From Bradyrhizobium sp. Ec3.3 (GTDB lineage: Bacteria; Pseudomonadota; Alphaproteobacteria; Rhizobiales; Xanthobacteraceae): a DNA stretch of 64,000 bases. The notes under the pieces are model-generated. The model did no database searches. It had not been told where the DNA came from and worked only from the letters and a program-made list of their open reading frames with translations. Positions 14,856-23,310 of this stretch are shown here, one piece after another; within the stretch, counting starts at the first letter, position 1; each line of letters begins with the position of its first letter. The stretch covers positions 1 through 64,000 of the forward strand of contig NZ_AXAS01000019.1 in assembly GCF_000472925.1 (NCBI RefSeq), read 5' to 3'. Position numbers and translations under genes: made by a program.

Positions 14856-16454
14856 ATGGATGACGCAAGGCTGAAATATTACGGGTGGGGCCGCGAAGGA
14901 GAAGGCATGAGCGCAGAGGAGCGAAAGTTTGTTCTCGGCCGCTATCATGCGAAATTTGGAACTGGCGAGTTCGATACGATCGCAGTCCCGCGCCTTGAAG
15001 ACCTCTCGCTGCGGGAGCCGCGCGTGCTGCCGCCTGCTTCGCTGTCCCCCTTCTGTACGGCGGAACGCTACGATCGCGCCGCGCATACCTATGGCAAGTC
15101 ATATCCGGATTATGTCAGAGCGATGCTCGGCAACTACGATTGTGCGCCCGACGTCGTGGCCTATCCACGTAATGAGGCGGAGATTGCGGCCGTGATGGAC
15201 TGGGCAGGTTCTGTCGGCGCTTCGCTGACGCCTTTCGGGGGCGGATCCAGTGTCTGCGGCGGAGTCGAGCCGCGCGTTGACGGCATCAAGCATAAAGCTG
15301 CCGTTACCCTCGACCTGCGCAATCTCGCTAAAGTCGTCGAAGTGGATCCGGTATCTCGCGCGGCATTGATTGAAGCCGGCACCTATGGCCCATCTTTGGA
15401 AAAGCAGCTCAAGCCCAACGGCTTCACGTTGCGGCACTTCCCGCAAAGCTTTGAATATTCGACTCTCGGCGGCTGGATTGCGACACGATCGGGCGGCCAT
15501 TTCGCCAGCCTTCACACTCACATCGACGATTTCGTCGAAAGCCTGCGCGTCGTGACGCCAGCTGGTGTGGTCGAAACGCGCCGGCTTCCCGGGTCGGGTG
15601 CGGGTCCCAGTCCCGACCGCATGTTCATTGGCTCGGAAGGAATTTTGGGTGTGATTTCGCGCGCCTGGATGCGATTGCAGCCCCGTCCCAAATTCCGCGC
15701 CGGCGCATCCGTTCGTTTTCCGTCGTTCTTCGATGCCGCGCGCGCCGTGCGTGCAGTCGCGCAAGCGGGCCTCTATCCATCAAATTGCCGGATCCTGGAC
15801 CCGCAGGAGGCCTTCAACACCGGTGCAGCCGATGGGAGCGTTGCCATCATGGTGCTCGCGTTCGAATCGGGCGATCATCCGATGGACGCCTGGATGGCGC
15901 GCGCGCTGGAATGCTGCACCGACCATCGGGGAACGCCGGAGCCGGCAAAGGCGAGCGGCGCGCATCTGGAAGGTGCGGCGGGCATCTGGCGCAACGCATT
16001 CATTCGGATGCCCTATGCGCGCGAATTTCTAGCGCCCGCAGGCCTTATCAACGATACGTTCGAGACTGCCATCACCTGGGATCAGTTCGAAGGCTTTCAC
16101 GACAACGTCAAAGGGGCGACCGAGCGCGCCATTCTTGAAGCAACTGGCGTCAAGGGTGAAGTCACTTGCCGTTTCACCCACCTCTACCCGGACGGGCCTG
16201 CACCCTATTTCACCTTCCATGCTCTTGGTCGCCACGGCGGACTTCTCGAGCAGTGGCAGGCCATCAAGAACGCGGCAAGCGACGCGCTGATCGCGGCAGG
16301 TGGCACAATCACCCATCATCATGCCGTCGGCCGCGATCACAGGCCGTGGTACGACCGGCAACGGCCGGAACTTTTCGCAGCCGCATTGCGGGCAGCCAAG
16401 CGGGAACTGGATCCGCAGTGCATACTCAACCCGGGCGTCCTGATTGATCCGTAG
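14856..16454 (+). CDS. FAD-linked oxidase, alkyldihydroxyacetonephosphate synthase-like
   Basis: The 532-residue enzyme has the PCMH-type FAD-binding domain: PDVVAYPRNEAEIAAVMDWA, then GASLTPFGGGSSVCGGVEP, and FPQSFEYSTLGGWIATRSGG with the motif that holds the flavin. The C-terminal FAD_oxidase_C half ends HHHAVGRDHRPWYDRQRPEL then LDPQCILNPGVL, matching the HHH and late motifs of AGPS. AGPS makes ether-lipid precursors by replacing acyl with alkyl groups on DHAP. Bacterial relatives also act as glycolate/lactate-type dehydrogenases, so the substrate is uncertain. GGGAGG precedes ATG 14856. No ether-lipid partner genes are adjacent. Confidence 0.75.
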   Translation: MDDARLKYYGWGREGEGMSAEERKFVLGRYHAKFGTGEFDTIAVPRLEDLSLREPRVLPPASLSPFCTAERYDRAAHTYGKSYPDYVRAMLGNYDCAPDVVAYPRNEAEIAAVMDWAGSVGASLTPFGGGSSVCGGVEPRVDGIKHKAAVTLDLRNLAKVVEVDPVSRAALIEAGTYGPSLEKQLKPNGFTLRHFPQSFEYSTLGGWIATRSGGHFASLHTHIDDFVESLRVVTPAGVVETRRLPGSGAGPSPDRMFIGSEGILGVISRAWMRLQPRPKFRAGASVRFPSFFDAARAVRAVAQAGLYPSNCRILDPQEAFNTGAADGSVAIMVLAFESGDHPMDAWMARALECCTDHRGTPEPAKASGAHLEGAAGIWRNAFIRMPYAREFLAPAGLINDTFETAITWDQFEGFHDNVKGATERAILEATGVKGEVTCRFTHLYPDGPAPYFTFHALGRHGGLLEQWQAIKNAASDALIAAGGTITHHHAVGRDHRPWYDRQRPELFAAALRAAKRELDPQCILNPGVLIDP

Positions 16455-16661
16455 TCGCTATTGGCGGAAGCACAAAGTCGGCGGCCCATCGAACCACCGC
16501 GAGAGCTCATGACGTTCCCTTTGATTGGCACGTCTTGTGCTGCGGCACGGCGTCGCAATGAGAGCGACAGGAGCGAAATGGTGACGCGCAACGGTCAGTC
16601 CATGACGAGATCCAGAGCGTTGCTGCGTCTAGGAAAGCATGGCCGCTGACGCGAGTCGACC

Positions 16662-16722
16662 TTCCAAAGTTTCAACAACGCTGATTTGGAATCTTCCAAA
16701 GCAGCTTTGGAAGTTTTCCAAA
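16662..16722. promoter_or_regulatory. Array of five TTCCAAA/TTTGGAA half-sites before the TonB receptor
   Basis: Half-sites lie at 16662-16668, 16685-16691, 16694-16700, 16706-16712 and 16716-16722. They form TTTGGAA-N2-TTCCAAA and an overlapping CTTCCAAAG-N3-CTTTGGAAG (16693-16713), both perfect. The first loosely resembles the rhizobial Irr (ICE) palindrome TTTAGAA...TTCTAAA as I remember it. Probable operator for the siderophore locus. Confidence 0.55.
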
Positions 16723-16728
16723 CATGGT

Positions 16729-16744
16729 GACGACTCGAGTCGTC
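16729..16744. promoter_or_regulatory. Perfect 16-base palindrome before the TonB receptor
   Basis: GACGACTCGAGTCGTC is a perfect palindrome lying seven bases after the TTCCAAA array. It could be a second operator. Confidence 0.4.
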
Positions 16745-17001
16745 GATGATCGAGACATTCTAAGTCGCTGCGCGCGCATTTGCGTTGCGGTCACGATAAC
16801 GTCTCTCTAAAGAGGCGATGCAGACGCAGCAATCGGACGTTGCAGATCGATGGAAGGCAACCAAGTCCGGAGTTCGAGTCTGCGGATGAGTTGATTCACG
16901 AGCTACATGTATCGGCCGGGCACGGACGCGGAGAGCGGATCTTCGGTCCATGGTCGGTGCTGGCCGAGCGCGGCGTCAGCTCGCGTGGCGACGTGCTGCT
17001 A

Positions 17002-19293
17002 ATGAGGGACTTTCTGGAAATGCGACGTGCAGGTGAAGTTCGGGTGGCAGTTCGCTTCGGTGCGAAACTGCTAAGTGGGGTGGCGTTGCTAGGCTGGTTG
17101 GAATCGCCCGCTCGATCTCAAACAGCGCAGGACGCCAACTCCCTTCCACCCGTTACGGTCGACGCTCCGACGCAGCAGTCGGTCCGTCGCGCACCAGCCA
17201 AGCGAAGTGCTGTCCGGGTCCAGTCAACGTCACGCCGCGCTGCGGTGGCTGGTGCTCCGCACCCCGAGGGGCAACCGAAGCCATCGCAATCCGGTGTGGT
17301 GCCCGCCTTTGCAGGCGGCCAGGTCGCTCAAGGCGGGCGGCTCGGACTGCTCGGCAACACCGACACGATGAAGGCGCCGTTCAACGTGACGAGCTACACG
17401 GACAAGTTCATCCGTGATCAACAGGCAACGACGGCTGCGGGTGCCTTGATCCTGGATCCTTCCGTGCGAAGTACCCATCCAACAGGTGGCCTGCTCGATT
17501 CCTTCTACATTCGTGGCTTCCCGGTCAACGAAGGCAACAACGGTGAGTTCGCCTTCGAGGGGCTCTACGGGATCGCGCCGAGCTACCGCATCTTCACGGA
17601 CTACGTCGAGCGCATTGAGGTGCTCAAGGGTCCCTCAGCCGCGCTGTCGGGCATTGCGCCCAATGGCGGCGTCGGCGGCGTCATCAACGTTGTGCCAAAG
17701 CGCGCAGGAGAGGATTTGACTCGCTTCGCCGTGGACTATGGCTCGGCCTCACGGTTCGGTGGTCACTGGGATGTTGCCAGGCGATACGGCGACAGCAAGG
17801 AATGGGGCGTGCGGGCCAGCGGCAGCCTGCGCGACGGCGATACGCCCATTGATCGGCAATCTGAAGCGACGGGCGTCGGATCGCTGGCCCTCGACTATAA
17901 GGGCGAACGGTTCAGATCTTGGCTCTACCTCATCGCCCAGACCGATCGCTTCGACGCTCCGTCACGTCCCTTTCTCATGGCTTCCGGCCTGCAAGTGCCA
18001 AAGGCGCCGGATGGTCGACTGAACGTGACGCAGCCCTGGGAATGGTCGCGCATCAACGATCAATCTGCCCTGCTGCGAAACGAATACGATCTAAGCGATC
18101 AAGTGACGCTGTTCGCCGACGTCGGCGGATCGCGAACCAACGTCGAGCGATTCTTTGGTCTCCCGACGATCGTCAACACGAGCGGTGACACGACCTCGAT
18201 GCCCCAATTCTTCGGTCTCAGCATTGATCGAACCACATATGACGGCGGCGTCCGCGCCCGCTTCGATACCGGCTTCATCCATCATGCCGTCGCCTTCCAG
18301 GCCTCGGTCTATCATGATGCACTGTACCGGCGGTTGACCAATGGCACTCTGGTCGCCTCGAATATCTATAATCCGACAGTGGCGCCTACTCAGTTCGCAA
18401 ACGAGGTCAGCGGGCGCCCTCGGCTTTCGGACAGTGAACTCACGGGGCTCTCGATTGCTGACACCCTGTCCGTGCTCGATGAACGCGTGCTGTTGACTTT
18501 GGGTGTGCGGCGCCAGGGCATCGAGGCGAACAACTATCTCTCCAATGTCGGAACTCTCACGTCGTCGTACGACAAGAGCGCGACCACGCCTGTGGTCGGT
18601 CTCGTCATCCGGCCGCGGGACAACGTCTCTCTGTACGCGAACTACATTGAAGGTCTAAGTCGGGGTGACGTTGCGCCCCAGACCGCTTCCAATTTCGGCG
18701 AAGTGCTTGCACCGTACATCGCCAAGCAGTACGAGGCCGGCATCAAGGTGGACTTCGGCCGGTTCGCAACCACCTTCAGCGCATTCGAGATATCGAAGGC
18801 GAGCGGTGAGTTGTCCGCCGGGCGTTTCGCGGCGACCGCCGAACAGCAAGTCCGAGGGCTCGAGTTCAACGTATATGGCGAACTCATGCCTGATGTTCGG
18901 CTCCTCGGGGGCGTTTCGTTGCTGGATGGCACCCTTACGAAGACAGCCGTTGCGGCAAATGTTGGCAACACGCCAATCGGGGTTCCCAACGTACAGGCCA
19001 ATGTTGGAGCCGAATGGGATCTCCCGTGGATGAGGGGGCTCACTTTGAATGGCGCAGTCATTTACACGGGCAAGCAGTTCATCGATAGCGCGAACAAGCA
19101 GTCGATCCCGGATTGGACGCGGCTCGATCTCGGCGCCCGCTACACGACGGCGATCAACGGCAGGAAGACGGTTTTCCGCGCGAACGTTCAGAATGTGACC
19201 GGCGCGACCTATTGGTCCGGCGTGGCTTCATTCGGAACATTTTTCCTGGGAGCACCGCGCACGTATCTCCTCTCAATGACCGTCGACATGTAA
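17002..19293 (+). CDS. TonB-dependent siderophore receptor
   Basis: This is an outer-membrane beta-barrel of about 763 residues. From ATG 17002 there is a signal region (FGAKLLSGVALLGWLESPAR then SQTAQ) and a TonB-box-like LPPVTVDAP. A Ser/Arg-rich spacer follows, then a plug domain with FYIRGFPVN, YRIFTDYVERIEVLKGPSA and NGGVGGVINVVPKRA. The barrel ends ...YLLSMTVDM with the terminal aromatic/hydrophobic strand. ATG 17020, preceded by GAGGG, is an equally good start. Frames further upstream to 16780 look non-coding. The gene stands 70 bases before the siderophore synthesis operon, so it probably imports that siderophore's ferric complex. The half-site array upstream suggests iron control. 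Confidence 0.88.
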   Translation: MRDFLEMRRAGEVRVAVRFGAKLLSGVALLGWLESPARSQTAQDANSLPPVTVDAPTQQSVRRAPAKRSAVRVQSTSRRAAVAGAPHPEGQPKPSQSGVVPAFAGGQVAQGGRLGLLGNTDTMKAPFNVTSYTDKFIRDQQATTAAGALILDPSVRSTHPTGGLLDSFYIRGFPVNEGNNGEFAFEGLYGIAPSYRIFTDYVERIEVLKGPSAALSGIAPNGGVGGVINVVPKRAGEDLTRFAVDYGSASRFGGHWDVARRYGDSKEWGVRASGSLRDGDTPIDRQSEATGVGSLALDYKGERFRSWLYLIAQTDRFDAPSRPFLMASGLQVPKAPDGRLNVTQPWEWSRINDQSALLRNEYDLSDQVTLFADVGGSRTNVERFFGLPTIVNTSGDTTSMPQFFGLSIDRTTYDGGVRARFDTGFIHHAVAFQASVYHDALYRRLTNGTLVASNIYNPTVAPTQFANEVSGRPRLSDSELTGLSIADTLSVLDERVLLTLGVRRQGIEANNYLSNVGTLTSSYDKSATTPVVGLVIRPRDNVSLYANYIEGLSRGDVAPQTASNFGEVLAPYIAKQYEAGIKVDFGRFATTFSAFEISKASGELSAGRFAATAEQQVRGLEFNVYGELMPDVRLLGGVSLLDGTLTKTAVAANVGNTPIGVPNVQANVGAEWDLPWMRGLTLNGAVIYTGKQFIDSANKQSIPDWTRLDLGARYTTAINGRKTVFRANVQNVTGATYWSGVASFGTFFLGAPRTYLLSMTVDM

Positions 19294-19331
19294 TCGCCGC
19301 TCCTGCCGCTGGGTAGGGCGCTTTATGAACC

Positions 19332-19350
19332 GATCCTGCTGACAAGGATC
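19332..19350 (+). promoter_or_regulatory. Small stem-loop between receptor and synthesis operon
   Basis: GATCCT-GCTGACA-AGGATC can fold into a six-pair stem in the 70-base gap. It has no T run, so it is more likely a processing or attenuation site than a terminator. Weak evidence. Confidence 0.25.
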
Positions 19351-19362
19351 AGGCTGGTCGAT

Positions 19363-19794
19363 ATGCAAGTTTGCCTCCTTTCGCCAACATGCTTAATCCC
19401 GACCGAAGAGGTCGATCTCGACAGAGTAGCGGAGCTGCAGGCGCAGATCCTCAGCGCAGGTTGCTGGACTGTTCCGATCACGGCGGAAAGGGATGTCCTC
19501 TGCGTGATGGACGGTCATCACCGGCTAACGGTCGCGCACCGTCTGCAGCTGCCGTTCGTGCCGGTGGTTCTCTTGGGTTACGGCGCAGTACGAGTCGAGA
19601 GCTGGCGGCCGGGGCTGACGATCACGCCAGCGAGCATCCTCGCAATGGCGCGCAGTGGTCGAAAATTTCCCTGCAAGACGACGCGACATATTTTTGATCA
19701 GAGCCTTCCGAGCTGCAACCTGTCGTTGGAGAGCTTGCGCCACCTGGCTCCGACAGAACGCGTTGTCGCCCATGCCGAAAGGGCGAGGTCGTGA
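19363..19794 (+). CDS. ParB/SbnI-like protein, probable free L-serine kinase
   Basis: The 143-residue product carries the ParB-nuclease-fold motif VMDGHHRLTVAHRL (about 49-62) and the ending SGRKFPCKTTRHIF (about 98-111). Both features are shared by SbnI and SerK-type serine kinases. SbnI makes O-phospho-L-serine, the substrate of SbnA, during staphyloferrin B synthesis. It is shorter than SbnI (about 254 residues), so only the kinase core is present and the haem-binding regulatory part seems absent. It is the first gene of the operon and its TGA overlaps the next GTG start (GTGA). The kinase role is inferred from motif and position. Confidence 0.7.
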   Translation: MQVCLLSPTCLIPTEEVDLDRVAELQAQILSAGCWTVPITAERDVLCVMDGHHRLTVAHRLQLPFVPVVLLGYGAVRVESWRPGLTITPASILAMARSGRKFPCKTTRHIFDQSLPSCNLSLESLRHLAPTERVVAHAERARS

Positions 19795-21182
19795 CCTTGC
19801 ATGGCCATAAGCCCGGTGGGGGCCTCTTGCCGATTCTACGGCCAGGCACGGCGGAGCTCTTGGTGGGCAACGGCCCGCTGCTGATCGATTGGGTTACCCG
19901 ACATGGGTCTCCGGTCAATCTGATTTGGCCCGATGAGCTGCGGACGAATCTCGCAGCACTCAAAAATGTCTTGCGCGAGAGCGGTGTCGCACACGCGATC
20001 TATTACGGAGCGAAAGTCAACAAATCTCCCAGGCTGTTGTCTGCAGCGTTGCGCGCAGGGGCGGGCATCGACGTCTCAAGCCTTTATGAGTTTCGAGATG
20101 CCAGGCAGCTTGGTGCCGACGGCACACAACTTGTGGCGACTGGCCCGGCGAAGACGGCTCTGTTCCACAAAGAGCTTATTGACTGCAATGCTCTCATATC
20201 GGTGGATTCACCGGAAGAGCTCGAGGATCTGATCCGCTGCCTTCCGTTAGCGGGCCCGGTTCAGGCGGTGCTGCTGCGATTGCGTCCCACCAACCATGCG
20301 CAGAACCGGTTTGGCATGCCGGCGGCGGCCATCCAGCAGTGTCTGGCGCGCATTGCTGGTGAAAACCGGTTGCGCTTTGACGGGCTGCACTTCCATCTGA
20401 GTGGCTATGGCTGGGAATCTCGTGCGCAAGCGATTGGAGAAGCAGCCGGCCTGATCGACGAATCCCGCGCACAAGGTTTTGCGCCGCGCATGATCGACAT
20501 TGGCGGCGGACTGCCGATCCAATATGTCGATCGATGTGCCTATCAAGCGCATCTTGAGTCGCAGATGCCTGAGGACTACCGCACGGGGAAGGTGCCGGGC
20601 TCCTTCTATCCTTACGGTGGAGCGCTTTCTGCAGCCGACTGGCTACGGAGCCTACTGCGCGCACCGATGGCCGATGGCCGCAGCATCGCGAATTATCTCG
20701 TTCAAGAGGGGCTGGTACTGGGGATGGAGCCCGGTCGAGCACTGGCCGACCAGGCCGCGATCTCCGTCTTCCGGGTGTTGCGCGTGAAAGCGATTGGCTG
20801 TGATGCTCACGTCATCTTCGTCGAAGGCAGCAGCTTCAGCGCTTGCGAAACCTGGTTCGGCTCCGAATTCCTCGTCGACCCAATCCTGGTGCCAGCCATA
20901 ACGCCGCCGGTCGCCACAAAACCGATCCGAGGTTATCTGGCGGGCCATAGCTGCCTGGACGAGGACGTCCTTAGCAATCGATGGCTCACCTTTCCGATCG
21001 CTCCGCGAGCGGGAGATCTTCTGGTTTATGCCAACACCGGCGGTTACCAGATGGACCTGCTTGAGAACGAATTCCACCGCCACCCGATGCCGAGCCGTCT
21101 TTGCGTGGTTCAGGACACAGAAGGGCAGCTAACGCTCGTTCCCGACACGATAGGAGAGGCACAATGCTTTGCACGACCGTAA
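19791..21182 (+). CDS. PLP-dependent decarboxylase, SbnH-like (fold type III)
   Basis: The 463-residue product has the ornithine/diaminopimelate decarboxylase architecture. There is an alanine-racemase-like barrel with AIYYGAKVNKSPRLL (PLP lysine about 75), FDGLHFHLSGYGW, and MIDIGGGLPIQY for phosphate binding. A C-terminal beta domain contains EPGRALADQ and YLAGHSCLDEDVL with the catalytic cysteine. In staphyloferrin B synthesis SbnH decarboxylates citryl-diaminopropionate to citryl-diaminoethane. The GTG start overlaps the preceding stop, and the gene overlaps the next by 19 bases. Ordinary lysA or speC roles are unlikely given the context. Confidence 0.78.
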   Translation: MTLHGHKPGGGLLPILRPGTAELLVGNGPLLIDWVTRHGSPVNLIWPDELRTNLAALKNVLRESGVAHAIYYGAKVNKSPRLLSAALRAGAGIDVSSLYEFRDARQLGADGTQLVATGPAKTALFHKELIDCNALISVDSPEELEDLIRCLPLAGPVQAVLLRLRPTNHAQNRFGMPAAAIQQCLARIAGENRLRFDGLHFHLSGYGWESRAQAIGEAAGLIDESRAQGFAPRMIDIGGGLPIQYVDRCAYQAHLESQMPEDYRTGKVPGSFYPYGGALSAADWLRSLLRAPMADGRSIANYLVQEGLVLGMEPGRALADQAAISVFRVLRVKAIGCDAHVIFVEGSSFSACETWFGSEFLVDPILVPAITPPVATKPIRGYLAGHSCLDEDVLSNRWLTFPIAPRAGDLLVYANTGGYQMDLLENEFHRHPMPSRLCVVQDTEGQLTLVPDTIGEAQCFARP

Positions 21183-22174
21183 GCCAGTTTATCGGCCAGA
21201 CGCCGGTGATGCCGATTGCCGTACCCAACAGCGGCGCCACGCTTGTGCTGAAGCTTGAAAAGAACAATCCGGGCGGCTCCATGAAAGACCGCATGGCGCG
21301 CAGCATGGTGCTTGCGGCACTCGAGGACGGACGGCTCGTACCGGGTGGTACGATCGTCGAATCGTCGTCTGGCAACACCGGGATCGGACTGGCGATAGCC
21401 GCCTTGGAATTGGGCCTGCGCTTCATTGCCGTTGTCGATCATCACGCCGCGCCGGACAAGATCCGCACGATGCGTGCGCTGGGTGCGGAAATTCGTTACG
21501 TCGAAGGCGACTATCGAGAGGACGAGGTTGCGGTGGTGGAGCGGCAACGGCTGGCCGCCCAACTCGGTGCTCAGCTTCCCGATGCGTTGTTCATGAACCA
21601 GTCCGACAATCCGGCAAACCCGGACGGCTACGCCGGTTTCGTCGACGAACTCCTGACACAGCTTCCAGACGGCATCGACGCCTTTGTCGGCTGTGTCGGC
21701 ACTGGCGGTTCAATGACCGGTATCGCCCAGCGTCTGAAGCGGGCTAACCCTGCTGTCCGGACCATCGCTGTGGAGCCAGCCGGCTCGATCGTGTTCGGCA
21801 AACCCGGCCATCCCTACTATCAGTCGGGCACAGGAACGCCCGCCGGCGATGAAGTCGGCAAGGTGCTCGACTATGGATGCATCGATGAAGGGGTGCAGGT
21901 CACCGACACCCAAGCCTTCGAAACGGCACGTTTTATCGCGCGGCGCCACGGGCTTCTGGTCGGGGGCTCGACCGGGGGCACCATCTACAAGGCGCTGGAA
22001 TTCATTGCGGCCGGCAAACTGTCCGGCACGGTCGTCACGCCCGTTGCCGATGGCGGCGAGAAATATCTCGGTTCGGTTTTCGACGATGAATGGATGGCCA
22101 AGCGCGGCTTGTTGGATCCGACAATCGGCACACAACTCGATGCCTGGCTGACGGGAAGGGCGCGCGCAGCATGA
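21164..22174 (+). CDS. sbnA: SbnA-like N-(2-amino-2-carboxyethyl)-L-glutamate synthase
   Basis: The 336-residue enzyme is a fold-type II PLP protein of the cysteine synthase group. LEKNNPGGSMKDRMARSM carries the Schiff-base lysine (about 41), followed by IVESSSGNTGIGLAIA and a phosphate-binding GTGGSMTG. SbnA condenses O-phospho-L-serine with L-glutamate to give ACEGA, the precursor of L-2,3-diaminopropionate. Features supporting SbnA over CysK are the siderophore context and the GGSTGGTIYKALEF C-terminal region. ATG 21164 has AGGAGAGG upstream and lies inside the end of the decarboxylase gene. Its TGA overlaps the next ATG. Confidence 0.78.
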   Translation: MLCTTVSQFIGQTPVMPIAVPNSGATLVLKLEKNNPGGSMKDRMARSMVLAALEDGRLVPGGTIVESSSGNTGIGLAIAALELGLRFIAVVDHHAAPDKIRTMRALGAEIRYVEGDYREDEVAVVERQRLAAQLGAQLPDALFMNQSDNPANPDGYAGFVDELLTQLPDGIDAFVGCVGTGGSMTGIAQRLKRANPAVRTIAVEPAGSIVFGKPGHPYYQSGTGTPAGDEVGKVLDYGCIDEGVQVTDTQAFETARFIARRHGLLVGGSTGGTIYKALEFIAAGKLSGTVVTPVADGGEKYLGSVFDDEWMAKRGLLDPTIGTQLDAWLTGRARAA

Positions 22175-23310
22175 AGGTGACGATCTGCGGTGCAGGGCGC
22201 ACGGGGCATTTGAATGCCGTGCTCTTCAAGCAGCGTCCAGGCATCACCGTCTCTGTGCTGACGGGAGCGGCTGCCGTTGCCGAACGGTGGACGAGCGGAG
22301 ACGGCGTTTGGCAGGCCCAGGCGCCGGACGGCCACGTCTTGAGCGGGCGGCCCGACTTTGTCGGCACCGATCCGAGCGAGGCACTCATCAACACGGACAT
22401 GGTGATCATAACGCAGCCGGCTCAAGCGCGGCCTGCGCTTCTACACTCCTTCGCGGGGCATCTCCCCCGGGACAAGCGTGTCTATGTCGGCGCAATTCCC
22501 GGCTTTTGCGGCTTCAACTGGCTCGCAGCCAAAATCCTTTCCGGTGCGGACAATGTGGTGATCTGGGGCATGAAGGACGTGCCCCATACCGCCTTTGACC
22601 TGGTCCCGGGCGAGCGGGTGCGCACGGGAGGCGCCAAGGCCCAGCTCTTCGCGGCGCTTCATCGCCGCGAGACTTCAGCGAGCCGTACCAAGCTGCAGGC
22701 GATGCTGAATCGCCTTTATGAAGCCCCCGTCACCCTGCTGCAGGACTTTCTGGAAATCACGCTGACGCCGGGCAATGCATTGATGCATCCCGCGGTGCTC
22801 TATGCCTTGATCGGCCCCGGCGCTCCCTGGGAAAACAAGCCCTTTGATCGTCCCCTTTGCTGGTGGAGCGATTGCCCGCGCGCCGGTGCCGAACTGCTGG
22901 AGGCCTGCGATGCGGAAAACCAGGCAATCCGGCATGCGGTCGAGTCACGCCTGGACATTGATCTCAGTTCGGTGAAGCCGCTCCGACAGGAATTGATCGA
23001 GGCGTACGGTAGCCAGATCGGGGACAACCGGACTATGCACACGCTGTTGCGAACCAACCGTGCTTATGCGGGCATTCACGCTCCACTCGTTACAAACCCG
23101 GAGGGGCCCGGCCTTGTCATCGATCGCGCAAGCCGCGCTTTCCACGAAGACATTGCCTTCGGGCAGGCTCTGCTCGTGGAACTGGCCGCGCGGCTTGAAG
23201 TGCCAACTCCCGCTATCACGAAAACCTACAACTGGGCGCTCAACTACCACGGCGGGTTCACCGAAGGCGCACCGGCCTGTTTGCCTGCCAATTGGCCGGA
23301 GGAAGCGTAA
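22171..23310 (+). CDS. Octopine/nopaline dehydrogenase family protein at the SbnB position
   Basis: The 379-residue protein has an N-terminal Rossmann domain with ICGAGRTGHLNAVLF (GxGxxG at 7-12). The C-terminal alpha-helical domain of NAD/NADP octopine/nopaline dehydrogenases includes TPGNALMHPAVLY (about 199-211, with the family's catalytic histidine) and SRAFHEDIAFG. Opine dehydrogenases interconvert a secondary amine with an amino acid plus a 2-oxoacid using NAD(P). ACEGA is just such a compound, so oxidative cleavage to diaminopropionate plus 2-oxoglutarate would replace SbnB, normally an ornithine-cyclodeaminase-family enzyme. Alternatively it builds an opine group onto the siderophore. 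It is coupled by ATGA and TAATG to its neighbours. Family assignment is strong; the reaction is inference. Confidence 0.75.
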   Translation: MKVTICGAGRTGHLNAVLFKQRPGITVSVLTGAAAVAERWTSGDGVWQAQAPDGHVLSGRPDFVGTDPSEALINTDMVIITQPAQARPALLHSFAGHLPRDKRVYVGAIPGFCGFNWLAAKILSGADNVVIWGMKDVPHTAFDLVPGERVRTGGAKAQLFAALHRRETSASRTKLQAMLNRLYEAPVTLLQDFLEITLTPGNALMHPAVLYALIGPGAPWENKPFDRPLCWWSDCPRAGAELLEACDAENQAIRHAVESRLDIDLSSVKPLRQELIEAYGSQIGDNRTMHTLLRTNRAYAGIHAPLVTNPEGPGLVIDRASRAFHEDIAFGQALLVELAARLEVPTPAITKTYNWALNYHGGFTEGAPACLPANWPEEA

